Below, piece after piece: positions 34,201 through 40,736 of a stretch of 64,000 bases of DNA. Positions within the stretch are counted from its first letter, which is position 1. Every line of letters begins with the position of its first letter. The notes beneath the pieces were generated by a model that did no database searches, was not told where the DNA came from, and saw nothing but the letters and a program-made list of their open reading frames with translations. The position numbers and the translations under genes were made by a program. The DNA lies in assembly GCF_902806685.2 (NCBI RefSeq), contig NC_048541.1, positions 5,639,465 through 5,703,464 of the forward strand, given 5' to 3'. The DNA comes from Maniola hyperantus (Eukaryota; Arthropoda; Insecta; Lepidoptera; Nymphalidae).

Positions 34201-36094
34201 CGGCTGGCTGGAGTGATCCGGCGGAGCGCCGCAGCACGCGGATCTCACGTACAACGGACGGCTACGTCTAGGTGCGAAAAAGAAACCCAGGAAGAAGGTA
34301 GAAGAAGAAGACCCTCCGTATCATTTGTCCTTGAGTTTGTTTATTATGTAATAACTAGCAGTTGCCCGCGACTTCGTCCGCGTTATCATCATGATCAACC
34401 TATAGCGGGCCAACATCGAGTACGGGTCTCCTCTCAGAATAAGAAAGGTTTATGCCATACGGTGGGAATCGGGAAACTTCACACACCTTTGAGAACATTA
34501 TGGACAACTCTCAGGCATGCAGGATGATTCAAGTTTGTATGCTTTATAGTTCCTGAGATTTCGAGATTAGTCAGTCAGTCAGTGAGTGGTAGGTATTTCG
34601 CTTTTATTATATAGATTTATTGATACTAAAATTTCAGAACTGACAATATTCTTTGAAATATTACCGATATATCGATATTTTTGTTCGATTTATCGACATC
34701 GGTAACGGTATAATATTTTTTTATTTACTTTAAATATATCGATACTTTTAGCACTACAGACATCCCTGCGCCCGCCGCCCGCGCCATCGAGCCGAGATGG
34801 TGTCTGGTGACGTCATCTCAACCGTCGTCGCTCGAGCTCGCCGATCGTCCCACGTGGCTGAACTTCATTTCACAGCTGATTGCCTACATTTACGCCCTAA
34901 AGATTAAAAAACTTCTGATTCAGAAGATAATTTATATTTTAATAAGAGTTAAAACAGATAGATAAGTAAGTAGGTATATGACCAAAATAATTAATAGTTT
35001 CACGCTAATCGTGACTCATTAATCCATGCACATTAAGTACATTTTGGCAATAAAATATCTCAAGTGTTTAAAAATTCCATAAAATGTTATAGCGATTATT
35101 TTAATGCACTATCTAACCGGCTATTAACAAAAGATAGTGCGCGTCCGGCGTCAGCTGTGTGCGTGTCAAAATCAGCTGATTATTCAAATAGAACGAGCGA
35201 GTCGCATCGGTCGGCGACCGCCCGCGCGTTCCGGCCTCCGGGGGCCCCTCGCCGCGCCGCGCCGCCCGCTTCGGACTAACCAAAGCACACTCGAATAACC
35301 ACTACTTTAGTACCTACTTTCCAATGATTCAAATGCCATGCTTTTCTCATATATTTTGCTTAAAGTAATCTTTTTTTGCTTTATTACCCGATTATCAAAA
35401 TTGTACCTAAATGATCATTTAATGATGTACTTAGATATAGTAGACAGGTACCTATTATACATATCGATGTGACTTGCTACAGCTTTAATTGAAAGTGTAC
35501 CTATTTGTATAATAAAGCTTATTTTTTTTAAATACCAATAATTCTGCAATATTTCCAATAAGAATCTTGTACGAAAATAACAAAAACATAATCAGCTGAT
35601 CATGTAAACAAACTGCTGTTCACAGTATTTTTACATACCGGTTACGATTCGATGAAGTTTTCGAGTAGCTTCACTTCGAATAGAACGAGGTTCTGATCAG
35701 ATATTAGACAGGTAAGTTGAACGGCCGGGGAACATCAGTGGGCAAGGCATACGTGGGCCACGGGTGTCACCGGCCGCCGTGGGGAGTGGAGCCTACACGT
35801 GGTGAGTCGACAAGATGGCGATCGCTCGCGGAGTGGCGGTGGTAGTGCGAGTGCGCTCACCTCAAGCATCCACTCGGCGACGACGCGGCGCATGTGGGGA
35901 GTGACCTCGGTCTGCACATTGCCGAAGTAGTTGGCGGTGACGGCGTAGCGCTCCTCGGTGCGCAGCAGGTTGTCGAGCACGCGGCGGCGCAGCAGCACCG
36001 GGTCGCTGCAGGCGCTGGGCGGCGCCGGCGTCGGGCCGGGCCGCGCGCCCTCGGCGCTCCCGGGACTCACGCGCTCCGCACACAGCAGCTCCAT
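7114..36094 (-). CDS. CycD: G1/S-specific cyclin D, complete five-exon gene
   Basis: Join, on the - strand: 36094-35861, 30180-29959, 13176-13014, 7638-7517, 7296-7114. The product has 307 residues, close to the usual 290-310 for D cyclins. All introns are GT-AG and all phases agree (0, 0, 1, 0). The start is ATG at 36094 in a good context (GTGCCATGG). It opens MELLCAERV, giving the LxCxE motif that docks retinoblastoma protein (L3, C5, E7). The cyclin box carries HMRRVVAEWMLE (67-78), VFPLAISYLDRFLS (89-102) and LLASKLRE (120-127). The second cyclin fold carries WELLVLSKLKWDV, AHDFL and HAQTFISLAARD. The tail ends TPTDVRDVHF, so Thr298-Pro299 matches the Thr286 degron of vertebrate cyclin D1. 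Known role: binds CDK4/6, phosphorylates RB and drives G1 progression and growth. No frameshift or stop was seen. Confidence 0.96.
7517..7638 (-). CDS. CycD: CycD exon 4 (rest of residue 207, and 208-247)
   Basis: The acceptor TATTTGTTTCAG is followed by AT TAT GAA, completing Asp207. The exon reads YEFTLYSASTLASCSIAAAL and then RGLAHDGHLP, aligned with the Pro-Ser-rich helix and the VAAA-type helix of D cyclins. It ends GACTTG|GTAAAC, a weaker donor than the others. Length is 2 + 120 bases, which restores phase 0 for exon 5. Confidence 0.92.
9086..9237. mobile_element. GC-rich MITE with CGCGACAGG inverted ends
   Basis: The left end reads TATAGTACGCGACAGATCGA and the right end, reversed, TATAGTCTTCGACAGGTTGA. 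Both continue into a GCAATYGGGG box. The interior is a GC island (GGGACGCCCCGC type) within AT-rich DNA. At least five other copies or fragments occur in the window. Confidence 0.75.
10685..10800 (-). mobile_element. LINE-like 3' end fragment
   Basis: AAACGCGCCCAGGTCTGAGA, then AGAGCCCACA and AAACTCAGC, preceded by TATAGTGGTGATAATTA. The same block recurs at 19800-19925 with the same upstream segment. Class is assigned by resemblance only; orientation is inferred from the tail-like (AAACTC)n at 19735. Confidence 0.45.
11665..11800 (-). mobile_element. LINE 3' end with (GAAAAT)n tail
   Basis: A GAAAAT tandem tail leads into AACTTTTACAAGTACTTACG and GGAATGCCTTTCCTGCCGAG, then AACCAGCAAGAAACTCGGCG. 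It reads as the reversed 3' UTR of a non-LTR element; a diverged second copy is at 26890-27000. Confidence 0.55.
12006..12290 (+). mobile_element. tRNA-derived SINE
   Basis: The head carries an A-box (TAGCCTAGTGGTTAAGAGG) and a decayed B-box region (GGAGGTCGGGGGTCTAA). The body includes GGTGAAGGAAAACATCGTGA and GAGAGTTCTTCATAATGTTC, with a GATGATGAT tail. Full reversed copies at 37309-37621 and 47712-48044 keep an intact B-box (GGTTCGATCCC on their coding strand). Confidence 0.75.
12421..12480. repeat. Perfect 18-bp stem hairpin with 4-nt loop
   Basis: ATATCGAATCATAAAAGC (12434-12451) pairs exactly with 12456-12473, with AAAG as the loop. Outer AAGGT and ACCTT also pair across an asymmetric bulge. 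It lies in CycD intron 3. Confidence 0.85.
12787..12949. mobile_element. GC-rich MITE beside CycD exon 3
   Basis: The left end reads TATAGTCCGCGACAGGCTAA and continues with GATGGCAATCGGGG. The right end, reversed, reads TACGCGACAGGTCGAGATGC and continues with CAATAGGGG. The interior is almost all G and C. It ends 64 bp from the CycD exon 3 donor side. Confidence 0.8.
13014..13176 (-). CDS. CycD: CycD exon 3 (residues 153-206 plus first base of 207)
   Basis: The acceptor TTTTGTCGACAG precedes AGC TGG GAA; the donor reads CCAGAG|GTAAGC. It encodes SWELLVLSKLKWDV, the hinge into the C-terminal cyclin fold, then AHDFLPLLLSRLPL and HAQTFISLAAR. The spacing from NSI to KLKW matches vertebrate cyclin D residue for residue. 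It leaves one base (G) to complete an Asp codon. Confidence 0.95.
13383..13434. mobile_element. GC-rich MITE, right-end fragment
   Basis: A run of C is followed by CTCATACCCTGATTGCCATC and TCAACCTGTCGCGGACTATA, the same right terminus as the copies at 9086 and 48082. Confidence 0.65.
14148..14489 (+). repeat. GGTTCCG-family interspersed repeat, 3' truncated
   Basis: Begins GGTTCCGTACCTCAAAAGGA and carries GATCACTTTGTAGTCTG, then the CCGTGAATTTGTGGTTA block. It is cut short where a Helitron begins near 14490. Confidence 0.7.
14490..14675 (+). mobile_element. Non-autonomous Helitron, ACTACTGGACGGATCGGGCT family
   Basis: TTTATAAAAGGAAAAGGACTGAG is followed by TATCAACGCACACAAACTAC and the GGACGGATCGGGCTG core. 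It ends CACGCGGACGAAGTTGCGGA, CATAAG and CTAG. Confidence 0.65.
16300..16430 (+). repeat. Interspersed repeat end with GACAGACAGACAGACATGAC
   Basis: CATATGGACGGACAGACAGA, then CGAATCTATAAGGGTTCCAT and a GGCTACGGAACCCTAAAAA end. The GGTTCC and GGAACC pair resembles the subterminal hairpin of the GGTTCCG repeat, but the body differs. An ORF of 133 codons reading into it (15989-16390) is not coding. Confidence 0.5.
17005..17372 (+). repeat. GGTTCCG-family interspersed repeat
   Basis: TTTTTAGGGTTCCGTATCTC through CGCGAGTCTGACTTGCAGTT and GGCCGGTTTT. Both ends are present. A Helitron starts at the very next base. Confidence 0.75.
17373..17625 (+). mobile_element. Non-autonomous Helitron, left member of an inverted pair
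   Basis: Starts TCTAAATA after A and ends with a GTCCACGCGGACAAAGTCGC hairpin and CTAG before T. The core carries CAAACTACTGGACGGATCGG. Confidence 0.75.
17641..17981 (-). mobile_element. Non-autonomous Helitron, right member of an inverted pair, with internal tandem duplication
   Basis: Read on the - strand it begins TCTAAATATATAAAAGGAAA and ends CGCGGACGAAGTCGCGAGCA, TAAG and CTAG. The 5' part of about 90 bp (CAGCCCGATCCGTCCAGTAG to ATTTAGAT on the + strand) occurs twice, at about 17804-17896 and 17897-17981. CAGT repeats differ in number between the two. Confidence 0.78.
18871..19085 (+). mobile_element. Non-autonomous Helitron, decayed 3' end
   Basis: Starts TCTAAATATA and contains ACTACTGGACGGATCGGGCT and AAGAAAGGATTTTTGAAAAT. 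The terminal hairpin is mutated (CACGCGCACTATGTCGCGAG) and the CTAG is lost. Confidence 0.65.
19140..19223. repeat. Nested foldback: two concentric inverted repeats
   Basis: Inner arms ACCCAGACCCGACA (19156-19169) and 19183-19196 pair exactly. Outer arms AGAAGGGTCA (19140-19149) and 19214-19223 also pair exactly. Confidence 0.85.
19735..19930 (-). mobile_element. LINE-like 3' end, second copy
   Basis: An AACTCAAACTCAAATTATTT tail-like start leads to TATAGTGGTGATAATTA and AAACGCGCCCAGGTCTGAGA. It shares a long block with 10685-10800. Confidence 0.5.
22195..22410 (+). mobile_element. LINE ORF fragment (3' region)
   Basis: AGCGAACAATGGAGAGAGCT, TACGTAATCAAGTCAGAACT, then CGAAGAACCGATAGACGTTG and GGGTCCCAAGGTGC. 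These are reading-frame remnants of the same LINE as at 22917-23215. It ends before the 3' terminus. Confidence 0.6.
22917..23215 (+). mobile_element. Twin-primed LINE 3' end with exact 12-bp target duplication
   Basis: The 3' part (about 23048-23200) reads in the + sense: CCCCCCATTAGGTGGACGGA, then CAAGAGACCTATGTCCAGCA, TGGACGTCTATTGGTTGA and a GATGATGAT tail. The part before it (about 22917-23047) is the upstream stretch of the same ORF, but inverted. ACAGTATAGGTT flanks both sides (22905-22916 and 23216-23227). Confidence 0.88.
23287..23718 (-). repeat. GGTTCCG-family interspersed repeat
   Basis: AAAAACCAGCCAAGTGCGAG at one end and GGTACGGAACCCTAAAAA at the other. The interior has TCGACATTTTGCTTGATAA and AAATTCACGGTTTTCGGATT blocks. 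Confidence 0.78.
24048..24242 (+). mobile_element. tRNA-derived SINE, 5' truncated
   Basis: GGTGAAGGAAAACATCGTGA, GAGTTCTCCATAATGTTCTC, GGTAGACTATGGCCAAACCC and GGGTTGATCATGATGATTAT. The tRNA head is missing. Confidence 0.65.
24247..24874 (-). mobile_element. Non-autonomous Helitron interrupted by a GGTTCCG repeat
   Basis: On the - strand the 5' end reads TCCATAGGTACTAATATTAT and the 3' end CGCGGATGAAGTCGCGGGCA, TCAT and CTAG. The body is split by the repeat at 24369-24811, so the repeat inserted after the Helitron. Confidence 0.8.
24369..24811 (+). repeat. GGTTCCG-family repeat nested in a Helitron
   Basis: TTTTTAGGTTCCGTACCTCA to CTCGCACTTGGCCGGTTTTT. Both ends are complete. The uninterrupted Helitron sequence resumes on either side, which fixes the limits of the repeat within a few bases. 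Confidence 0.82.
25381..25505 (-). mobile_element. tRNA-derived SINE, tail-end fragment
   Basis: TCATCACCATGACCAACCGG, AGAGCACGGGTCTCCTCTCG and GCGGATTGGCAGACTTCACA, matching the distal half of the full copies at 37309 and 47712. Confidence 0.6.
26890..27000 (-). mobile_element. LINE 3' end fragment
   Basis: AAATAAACTTTTACAAGAGA, GGAATGCCTTTCCTACCGAG and AACCAGCAAGAAACTGG; a diverged relative of 11665-11800. Confidence 0.45.
27324..27539 (-). mobile_element. Non-autonomous Helitron, complete
   Basis: On the - strand it starts TCTAAATATATAAAAGAAAA and ends CGCGAACGAAGTCGCGAGCA, TAAA and CTAG. It carries the GGACGGATCGGGCTGAAATT core and CAACCCCTAAGGG-type segment. Confidence 0.8.
29137..29573 (-). 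repeat. GGTTCCG-family interspersed repeat
   Basis: AAAAACCGGCCAAGTGCGAG to TTTTGAGGTACAGAACCTTA. A 123-codon ORF read through it comes from the repeat and recurs in other copies. Confidence 0.8.
29723..29920 (+). mobile_element. Non-autonomous Helitron, complete, beside CycD exon 2
   Basis: Starts TCCATACTAATATTATAAAT, ends CACGCGGACGAGGTCGCAGG, CATCAC and CTAG, and sits between A and T. It stops 38 bp from the CycD exon 2 boundary (donor at 29958). Confidence 0.85.
29959..30180 (-). CDS. CycD: CycD exon 2 (residues 79-152)
   Basis: The acceptor CCTTTTTCAG is followed by GTG TGC GAA; the exon ends GATCTCTGC|GTAAGT. It is exactly 74 codons in phase 0. It encodes the core of the cyclin box: VCEDHSCQEEVFPLAISYLD, the RFLS motif, and the LLASKLRE helix containing the conserved kinase-contact Lys (K124). 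It ends YTANSITLTDLC. Confidence 0.96.
30205..30545 (+). mobile_element. LINE ORF fragment split by a foldback insertion
   Basis: AAAGTTGCAAAGCTGTACTG and GGCAAAGGGCGGGGCATACA match the KLxWQxAGH part of the LINE ORF seen at 22195 and 39455. The same ORF resumes at about 30434 with GCCGGGTGGCAG and later CTGGTAGATAGACCTCTCAT. The sequence between is the foldback element listed next. Confidence 0.5.
30266..30430. repeat. Foldback element with a perfect 28-bp stem
   Basis: GTGACACAAGGTGCCAACAA and TTTCAAAA (30315-30342) pair exactly with 30364-30391. A second inverted pair, TCCCGTTGAGT (30346-30356) with 30413-30423, overlaps it, so two alternative folds compete. Confidence 0.85.
30913..31096. 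mobile_element. MITE with GTAATGTACATCG inverted ends
   Basis: TACAGTACGCGGCCGAAAGT, then AATGTACATCG on the left. The right end, reversed, reads TACAGTATGCGGCCTAAAGT, then AATGTACATCG. Internal sub-repeats (TTTGTAGAGCGTTGT and ACAACGCTCTACAAA) are also inverted. TA ends suit a TA target site. Copies also lie at 49123-49270 and 43788-43945. Confidence 0.82.
31144..31419. repeat. Head-to-head pair of GGTTCCG repeat fragments
   Basis: 31144-31310 is the + copy (TTTTTAGGGTTCCGTACCCC onward). 31311-31419 is a - copy fragment ending ACGGAACCCTAAAAA. Together they form a large imperfect hairpin. Confidence 0.7.
32540..32922 (+). mobile_element. Helitron-like repeat with GAAGCCGGGGCGGGTCAG 3' end
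   Basis: It carries tandemly related blocks (AAAATTGGTATTT and GATTTTTGAAAATTC each appear twice). It ends AGCGAAGCCGGGGCGGGTCA, then GCTAGTT. A reversed relative with the same terminus is at 62670. Confidence 0.5.
34039..34744. promoter_or_regulatory. Four exact TATCGATA motifs (DRE-like) in CycD intron 1
   Basis: Exact TATCGATA at 34039-34046, 34059-34066, 34670-34677 and 34737-34744, among further ATCGAT repeats. In flies this is the DNA replication-related element bound by DREF at cell-cycle genes. The sites may instead be part of an ATCGAT-rich simple repeat flanking a transposon block. Confidence 0.35.
34355..34615 (-). mobile_element. Non-autonomous Helitron with nested SINE fragment
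   Basis: On the - strand it starts TCTATATAATAAAAGCGAAA and ends CGCGGACGAAGTCGCGGGCA, ACTG and CTAG. A SINE fragment (about 34386-34532: ATCATGATCAACCTATAGCG to CTCTCAGGCATGCAGG) interrupts it directly after the 3' hairpin. Confidence 0.75.
35861..36094 (-). CDS. CycD: CycD exon 1 (residues 1-78)
   Basis: Starts at ATG 36094-36092 and ends GAG|GTGAGC. It encodes the LxCxE motif, a Pro/Ala-rich linker (residues about 12-30) and the first cyclin-box helix up to WMLE. The exon is very GC-rich, which gives long shadow ORFs on the other strand. A GTG-initiated reading from 36106 would add only four residues and is not supported. Confidence 0.95.
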
Positions 36095-36370
36095 GGCACA
36101 CCGCACTGCGGCTTATCGGGGCTCGCCCTCGCGTGGCGTGTCTGAGTGTCGCGAACAGCTGATCGAGCGCCGGGGCCGAGCGTTACGTAGCGTTGCGCGG
36201 CGGCGAGAGCCCGAGTCACAGTGACGGGCGGTCGCGCGCATCGCCCGCCGACCATATGATCGGCGGGGCGCGGGGTGCGGGACACCAAACCGCCTGAGGC
36301 CCGCACGCAGGTTTCTCCCGATTCGACGTTCGAATAATAATACATAACACGTTTCTTACTCACTCATACT
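36095..36370 (-). promoter_or_regulatory. CycD 5' leader/proximal promoter region
   Basis: A GC-rich island directly upstream of the CycD ATG. It contains CAGCTG (36156-36161) and a CCCGCCGA palindrome with a CATATG core (36244-36267). No TATA box is evident near a plausible start. An upstream ORF of 92 codons (36345-36067) overlaps the CycD ATG in another frame. The transcription start is unknown. Confidence 0.5.
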
Positions 36371-37308
36371 TTATCCTGACTCTTGCCTCTCGTTCTTTGT
36401 ATTTACAAAATGAGATGGATTCCAAGGACTGATTATAGAGACCATACCACCACAGCAATAGGTACCTATCTGTCAAATAGGTAGGTACCTATGTGCTTAC
36501 TTCAACAGGCGTTAATTATGAACTGGTTACTTTATTCTTTCGCATTGGCTATTCGTAAAGAAATTATCTACCTACCTACCTAGCCTGTGCAGCACCCTCT
36601 ACTACCTACCTTATACCACAGAATATATAATAGTGCCTATGCGCTATAAGCTATAAGCACAGAATGTATAATAGGTAGGTACTTAATACCAACCTACCTA
36701 AGTACCTAAAACACGAAATATGTAGATAGGTACATTTACCTACCTAGCTAAGTCGTTCCTTCTCCAACATCGGACTACACCACAGAAGATATAATACTTA
36801 GTATCACATATGCTATCACACTCCTATTAATTACCTATTGTAGATTCTGTGCCTAGGTAGGTAGGTACCTACCTACTTCAGTTTGTGTTTTGGAAGTCGG
36901 TTTTTTTAAATAATTTTTTAAAACACTTGATTTAATGGAACGTAGATACGTACAGGGTGTTCTTTTTACTTTACCTAAGAAAGGTTCAGTATGTTACAGA
37001 ATATAATAATAGGTAAGTAATAGGTAAACAGGCATTCAATTAGTATCTATAAAAGGTACAGAGATAAAGGTTAAGTTAAGTAGGAATTTTACACACAGTT
37101 TGTGAGGTAATTGCTTACCTCACAAACTGTTGCGTACCTCACATACTTCTGTTAAGTCGGCACTGGGCAAGAGGTGTGGATACCTACGTATCTAACTACT
37201 TACTTTGATTAGAATAATAACGACCCAATAATGAAGATTGACTAAGTTGTATTTGGTTACCTACCTACACATAATAGGTACCTACTACTTACTATATACT
37301 TACCTCGT

Positions 37309-37621
37309 CATTATTATTCATGATCAGCCCATCGCCGGCTCACCACAGAGCACGGGTCTCTTCTCAGAGTGAGTAGAGTTTTGGCCATAATCTACCACGC
37401 TGGCCAAGTGCGGAATGGCAGACTTCACCCACCTTTGAAAACATTATGGAGAAGGTTCCCTCATGAAATTTCCTTCACCGTTAAAGCAAGTGATAGTTAT
37501 AATTAAGTACTTAAAACGCACATAACTCCGAAAAGTTAGAGGTGCGTTGCCCGGGATCGAACCCCCAACCTCCGATTAGGAGGCGGACGCGGACGTCCTG
37601 ACCACTAGGCTATCACAGCTT
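37309..37621 (-). mobile_element. tRNA-derived SINE, near complete
   Basis: On the - strand an A-box-like TAGCCTAGTGGTCAGGACG and B-box-like GGTTCGATCCC head the element. GGTGAAGGAAATTTCATGAG lies in the body and the tail has GAATAATAATGA. A GGACGC duplication (GGCGGACGCGGACGTCC) is unique to this copy. Confidence 0.78.
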
Positions 37622-37645
37622 ACTATGTACCTAGTTTATCTTTTA

Positions 37646-37826
37646 TCTAAATATATAAAAGGAAAAGGTGACTGACTGACTGACTGATCTTTAAACTCAC
37701 AGCTCAAACTACAGGACGGATCGGGCTGAAATTTGGCATGCAGATAGATAGCTATTATGATGACGTAGGCATCCGCTAAGAAAGGGTTTTTGAAAATTCA
37801 AGCCCTAAGTCGCGGGCATAAACTAG
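37646..37826 (+). mobile_element. Non-autonomous Helitron, short complete copy
   Basis: TCTAAATATATAAAAGGAAA to AGTCGCGGGCATAAACTAG. The CACGCGGACGA half of the 3' hairpin is deleted, leaving AAGTCGCGGG. It directly follows the SINE at 37621. Confidence 0.75.
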
Positions 37827-38406
37827 TTCAAATAAAAGAAATCTTTCATTTCGTCATAAGTTTTCATTCAAGGGTTTGTAAGTCCTAAAGACGAGTTATC
37901 GGTCGGCAAATGAATATCACTAAAAATAAAGGTACCTAAATGAAGAGTGCCATTCAAATCTTTCTGTAGCCGGTAGAAATAAGCTCGCCTTTGAAAAGAA
38001 GCAGGTTTAAAATTCGTCCCTCTATTTCTTTTCATTAGGGGAATTAGGGATTGAGATAAAACAAGAATCGTGTTTACGTTTATTTTTGTGTCATAAATAG
38101 AACGGGAGATGAAAAAGGCTAATCTAGACAGTACCTAGTACCTACCTATTTTTTGAAGTATGAAAAAATAATCTATAAGTACATACTGAGTAGGTAGGTT
38201 CCTATGGTTCCTACCCTGTGCTTATGTAAAATTATTAGTAAATAGTAACATATTTTTCGTATTTAGATTCTAGGTACATAATATATTATGTCATTTCTCA
38301 TAACCTAGATAAAAATTCGAAAAATGCCTAAATAATTTTATTAACTTCTGCGTGAAGTTCCTTTACCTATTTAGGTAATTTTTTGGATCACTTCATCCTT
38401 CAGCAT

Positions 38407-38836
38407 TTTTAGGGTTCCGTACCTCAAAATTAAAAACGGAACCCTTATATGATCACTTTGTTGTTTGTCTGTCTGTCTGTCTGCCAAGAAACCTACATAG
38501 TACTTCCCGTTGACCTAGAATCATGAAATTTGGCAGGTGGGTAGATCTTATAGCTGACATTTGGGGAAAAATCTGAAAACCGTGAATTTAGGGTTGAATC
38601 ACACAAAAAAAAATTGTGGTCATGAACTAATAATTAGTATTTTCAACTATCGAATTCAGTGACTATATCAAGTGCGGTATCATATGAAAGGTCTTCACCT
38701 GTACATTCTAAAACAGATTTTTATTTATTTTTATGCATCATAGTTTTTGAATTATCGTGCAAAATGTCGAAAAAATACGACTGTAGTACGGAACCCTCAT
38801 TGCGAGAGCCTGACTCGCACTTGGCCGGTTTTTTTA
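38407..38836 (+). repeat. GGTTCCG-family interspersed repeat
   Basis: TTTTTAGGGTTCCGTACCTC to GACTCGCACTTGGCCGGTTT. Close to the copies at 24369 and 48277, which suggests a recent burst. Confidence 0.82.
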
Positions 38837-39454
38837 ATCTTATATTAATAGTCCAACGAGTAAGATTTGAAGTTTAAACCTCTATTTCACTTCAGTCCAG
38901 TAACCAGTTCAGTTTCAGTTACTTCATTTCAGTTGAACTATTTGGTTGGGTTGTATGACGAACCTTTATGGTTTCTCGCTAAAAATTTTGCTTATTTAAT
39001 CGCGCGAGGGCGCGGGTACGGCAGGCACAGGAAGTTAGCCATAACCGCGACTCATTAATCTCGAGTCGGCTTCCTTCACCAAACCACTGAATGTAAGGGT
39101 GTCGCTTAAATGCCCTTTCATACGTGCAGCGGTAACGTTCCTAATCAGTAAAAATAAAAAGAGTTGGTTATCCCAGCGCTTCCCTACTTAAGCAGAAGCG
39201 CCGGAATAAACTGTCATGTGTGGCACAACCCGGTTCAAACTTCAAACCCCAACCTAACATAAAACCTAGTAAAAACCTTCCAGCTCAGCATAGTAATAAA
39301 TACAATTTACCTTATAAATATAAATACATACTAAAAATATATCAGTTACTTTGAAGTCTTTACCGACTGTATAGGAACGTGGTCAACTCAGAAATGAGGG
39401 TACCTACCTACCAGAGTAATCGACATAATATATTTATAGCTCAGTGCCAGTGGG

Positions 39455-39565
39455 GTGCGAAACTGAAGTGGCAACGGGCAGGGCACACAGTTTCAAAAAC
39501 TGATACACGTTGGCATCCCAAGGTGCTAGAATGACGATCTCGCACCAGAAAGCGCAGTTTTTAAC
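39455..39565 (+). mobile_element. LINE ORF fragment
   Basis: GAAACTGAAGTGGCAACGGG, CAGGGCACACAG, then CGTTGGCATCCCAAGGTGCT and TCTCGCACCAGAAAGCGCAG. Same LINE family as 22195 and 22917. Confidence 0.6.
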
Positions 39566-39955
39566 GGGAATAATTATGGAAGCATCTAGATTTACCTGGG
39601 GGAAACAAAAGATTCCCTAAAGGATTTTTAAAAACGTAGATATACACCAACGAAGTCCCGAACTTAAAAGCTAATGAATATGAATAGGTAAATCTAGTAT
39701 TAAATATAGAGTTTGGTGCTTATTCTTTCTGTTTTTAGAAAATGCCATCAATTTGAAGAGAGCTTTATAGCGACACTTTTATTGTTTCGTATACATTTTT
39801 ATTTTAGTCGTCGGCAGCCACGCATTCTGCGGCTATTGTGGCGACCGTCTAGCGGTATTAGCACAAATTAAATCCCATGGTGCAGATTCTCTTATAAATC
39901 AAGTGAGTTAGTGCTTATTGGTTCTGAGAGCTAATTTTGAGAACTTCTTTAAAAT

Positions 39956-40219
39956 TCATCATCATCATCATCATCATGATCAACCCATCGCTGGTTCACA
40001 GCAGAGCACAGGTCTCCTCTTAAGATTGGCATACTTGACATACTTTTGAGAACATTATGGAGAACTCTCAGGTATGCAGGTTTCCTTAAGATGTTTTCAC
40101 CGTCAAAGCAAGTGATATTTAATTACTTAAAAGGCACATAACTTCGAAAAGTTAGAGGTGCGTGCTCGGGATCGAACCCCTGACATCCGATTAGGAGGCG
40201 GATGACGTAACCACGAGTC
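39956..40219 (-). mobile_element. tRNA-derived SINE
   Basis: (ATC)n tail at 39957-39977, GATCAACCCATCGCTGGTTC, and a B-box GGGATCGAACC on the + strand. Part of the middle is deleted. Confidence 0.72.
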
Positions 40220-40671
40220 AGTTTTTAATGTCAGACTTCATCTATAATTTTCCCCTTACTTTCCCCTTTGACCTCCGTAGTTTGTTTACCGGACGAATAC
40301 TAACAGATTAAGTGGTTATACTGACACTACTTGTAGTACATTAGACTAGAGGGAAGAGTGATCTATCAACGTGAACGGTAATCATCAGGCGTCAGTGATA
40401 ATGACCGGAACTGTCGGCGCTAGTGCTCAGCGAAGCACAGACATCGACGATATCTACAGAATACAATGATTATGTAGGTCAGTGACAAAGTATATCAAAG
40501 AAATTTTAAGTAAGTACTAATTCTTAATGTAATAAGAATTATTACTTTCTATATCGATGATGTATATACGGACAAAAGGGATAGCCCCTTTCGTGTTAAA
40601 TAATCTGTTTATAATTAAATTATGTTTTTCATGAAAGACTATCCAAGGAGGAAATTGGTAATTTCGCACCC

Positions 40672-40736
40672 AATTCGGGTGTGCGGGGCGTCCGCTCTCC
40701 TCATACCCCGATTGCCATCTGGACCTGTTGCGTACC
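40672..40736. mobile_element. GC-rich MITE, right-end fragment
   Basis: GTGTGCGGGGCGTCCGCTCT, CCTCATACCCCGATTGCCAT and CTGGACCTGTTGCGTACC, the right terminus of the 9086/12787 family. Confidence 0.6.

Larger units (their letters stand above)
30181..35860 (-). other. CycD intron 1
   Basis: About 5.7 kb. It contains a MITE (30913-31096), inverted GGTTCCG fragments, a Helitron with a nested SINE, TATCGATA clusters and two GC-rich stretches (34770-34860 and 35140-35280) that stand out from the AT-rich background. No extra coding exon was recognised. The 203-codon ORF at 31183-31794 has no family I know and half of it is repeat. Confidence 0.65.
32990..36165. promoter_or_regulatory. Cluster of CAGCTG E-boxes in CycD intron 1 and 5' flank
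   Basis: CAGCTG occurs at 32993, 33026, 34873, 35152, 35173, 35593 and 36156; four are followed by AT (CAGCTGAT). A perfect CACGTG (34851-34856) and a perfect TGACGTCA (34808-34815) lie in the same stretch. Motif presence is seen; regulatory action is inference. Confidence 0.35.

Noticed and set aside
35862..36224. ORFs on both strands over CycD exon 1 (35862-36101, 35894-36145, 35958-36224)
   Set aside because: These are shadow frames of a very GC-rich coding exon. The CycD frame alone matches a family and splices correctly.
38659..38877. Recurrent ORF with the SSPVHSKTDFYLFLCIIVFE pattern (also 24606-24812, 48570-48863, 29018-29389)
   Set aside because: All four are the same frame through copies of the GGTTCCG interspersed repeat. 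The frame has no upstream start shared with a gene and is broken in other copies, so it is not a protein family.
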